This document shows positions 5,213-5,213 of a stretch of DNA of 5,213 bases, one piece after another. Each line of letters begins with the position of its first letter. Positions within the stretch are counted from its first letter, which is position 1. A model generated the notes under the pieces. That model made no database searches, was not told the origin of the DNA, and saw only the letters and a list, made by a program, of their open reading frames with translations. A program made the position numbers and the translations under genes. The stretch comes from an uncultured Lachnospiraceae bacterium (GTDB lineage Bacteria; Bacillota_A; Clostridia; Lachnospirales; Lachnospiraceae): the NCBI GenBank assembly GCA_902783205.1, contig CACZQE010000268.1:1-5213 (forward strand), in the 5' to 3' direction.

Positions 5213-5213
5213 A

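Noticed and set aside
1..5213. CRISPR array, tRNA/rRNA, insertion sequence or attachment site
   Set aside because: No regularly spaced repeat-spacer pattern, tRNA cloverleaf sequence, transposase fragment or terminal inverted repeat was seen in reading the window.

Overview
The window looks like chromosomal DNA of an anaerobic Clostridia-class Firmicute, most likely a Lachnospiraceae-type gut bacterium. The grounds are indirect: strong AAGGAG/GGGAGG-type ribosome binding sites, AT-rich intergenic DNA with TTGACA/TATAAT-like promoters around genes of moderate GC, an L,D-transpeptidase of the clostridial membrane-anchored type, a glutamate 5-kinase without a PUA domain, and Firmicute-style DegV and EutL/EutP proteins. 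No species is claimed.

Layout: (1) Positions 1-258 hold the terminator of an upstream gene, an AT-rich stretch with repeated TTTTAC motifs, and a good extended -10 promoter. (2) Positions 259-1623 (+) encode a membrane-anchored YkuD-type L,D-transpeptidase. (3) A perfect bidirectional terminator hairpin at 1669-1703 separates it from a convergent minus-strand unit. (4) Read leftward from a promoter at 3980-4008, that unit is degV (3928-3074), then a EutL-type bacterial microcompartment (BMC) shell protein (3010-2351), then a EutP/PduV-type P-loop NTPase (2330-1752). (5) A divergent promoter at 4118-4147 drives proB (4199-4993, +), glutamate 5-kinase, the first enzyme of proline synthesis. (6) The C-terminal end of a minus-strand gene (4997-5212) enters from the right edge, convergent with proB and only 3 bases from it; it resembles the last blade of a helveticin J/TagC-like beta-propeller protein.

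The most interesting part is the eutL-eutP pair. It encodes one shell trimer and one compartment-associated NTPase with no ethanolamine lyase, aldehyde dehydrogenase, hexameric shell protein or pentameric vertex protein beside it, and it probably shares a transcript with degV. It therefore looks like an orphan or satellite BMC locus. By an alignment from memory, the EutL also lacks two acidic residues tied to ethanolamine binding in characterised EutL proteins. The flanking genes (cell-wall cross-linking, proline synthesis) are housekeeping-like and show no functional link to the compartment genes.
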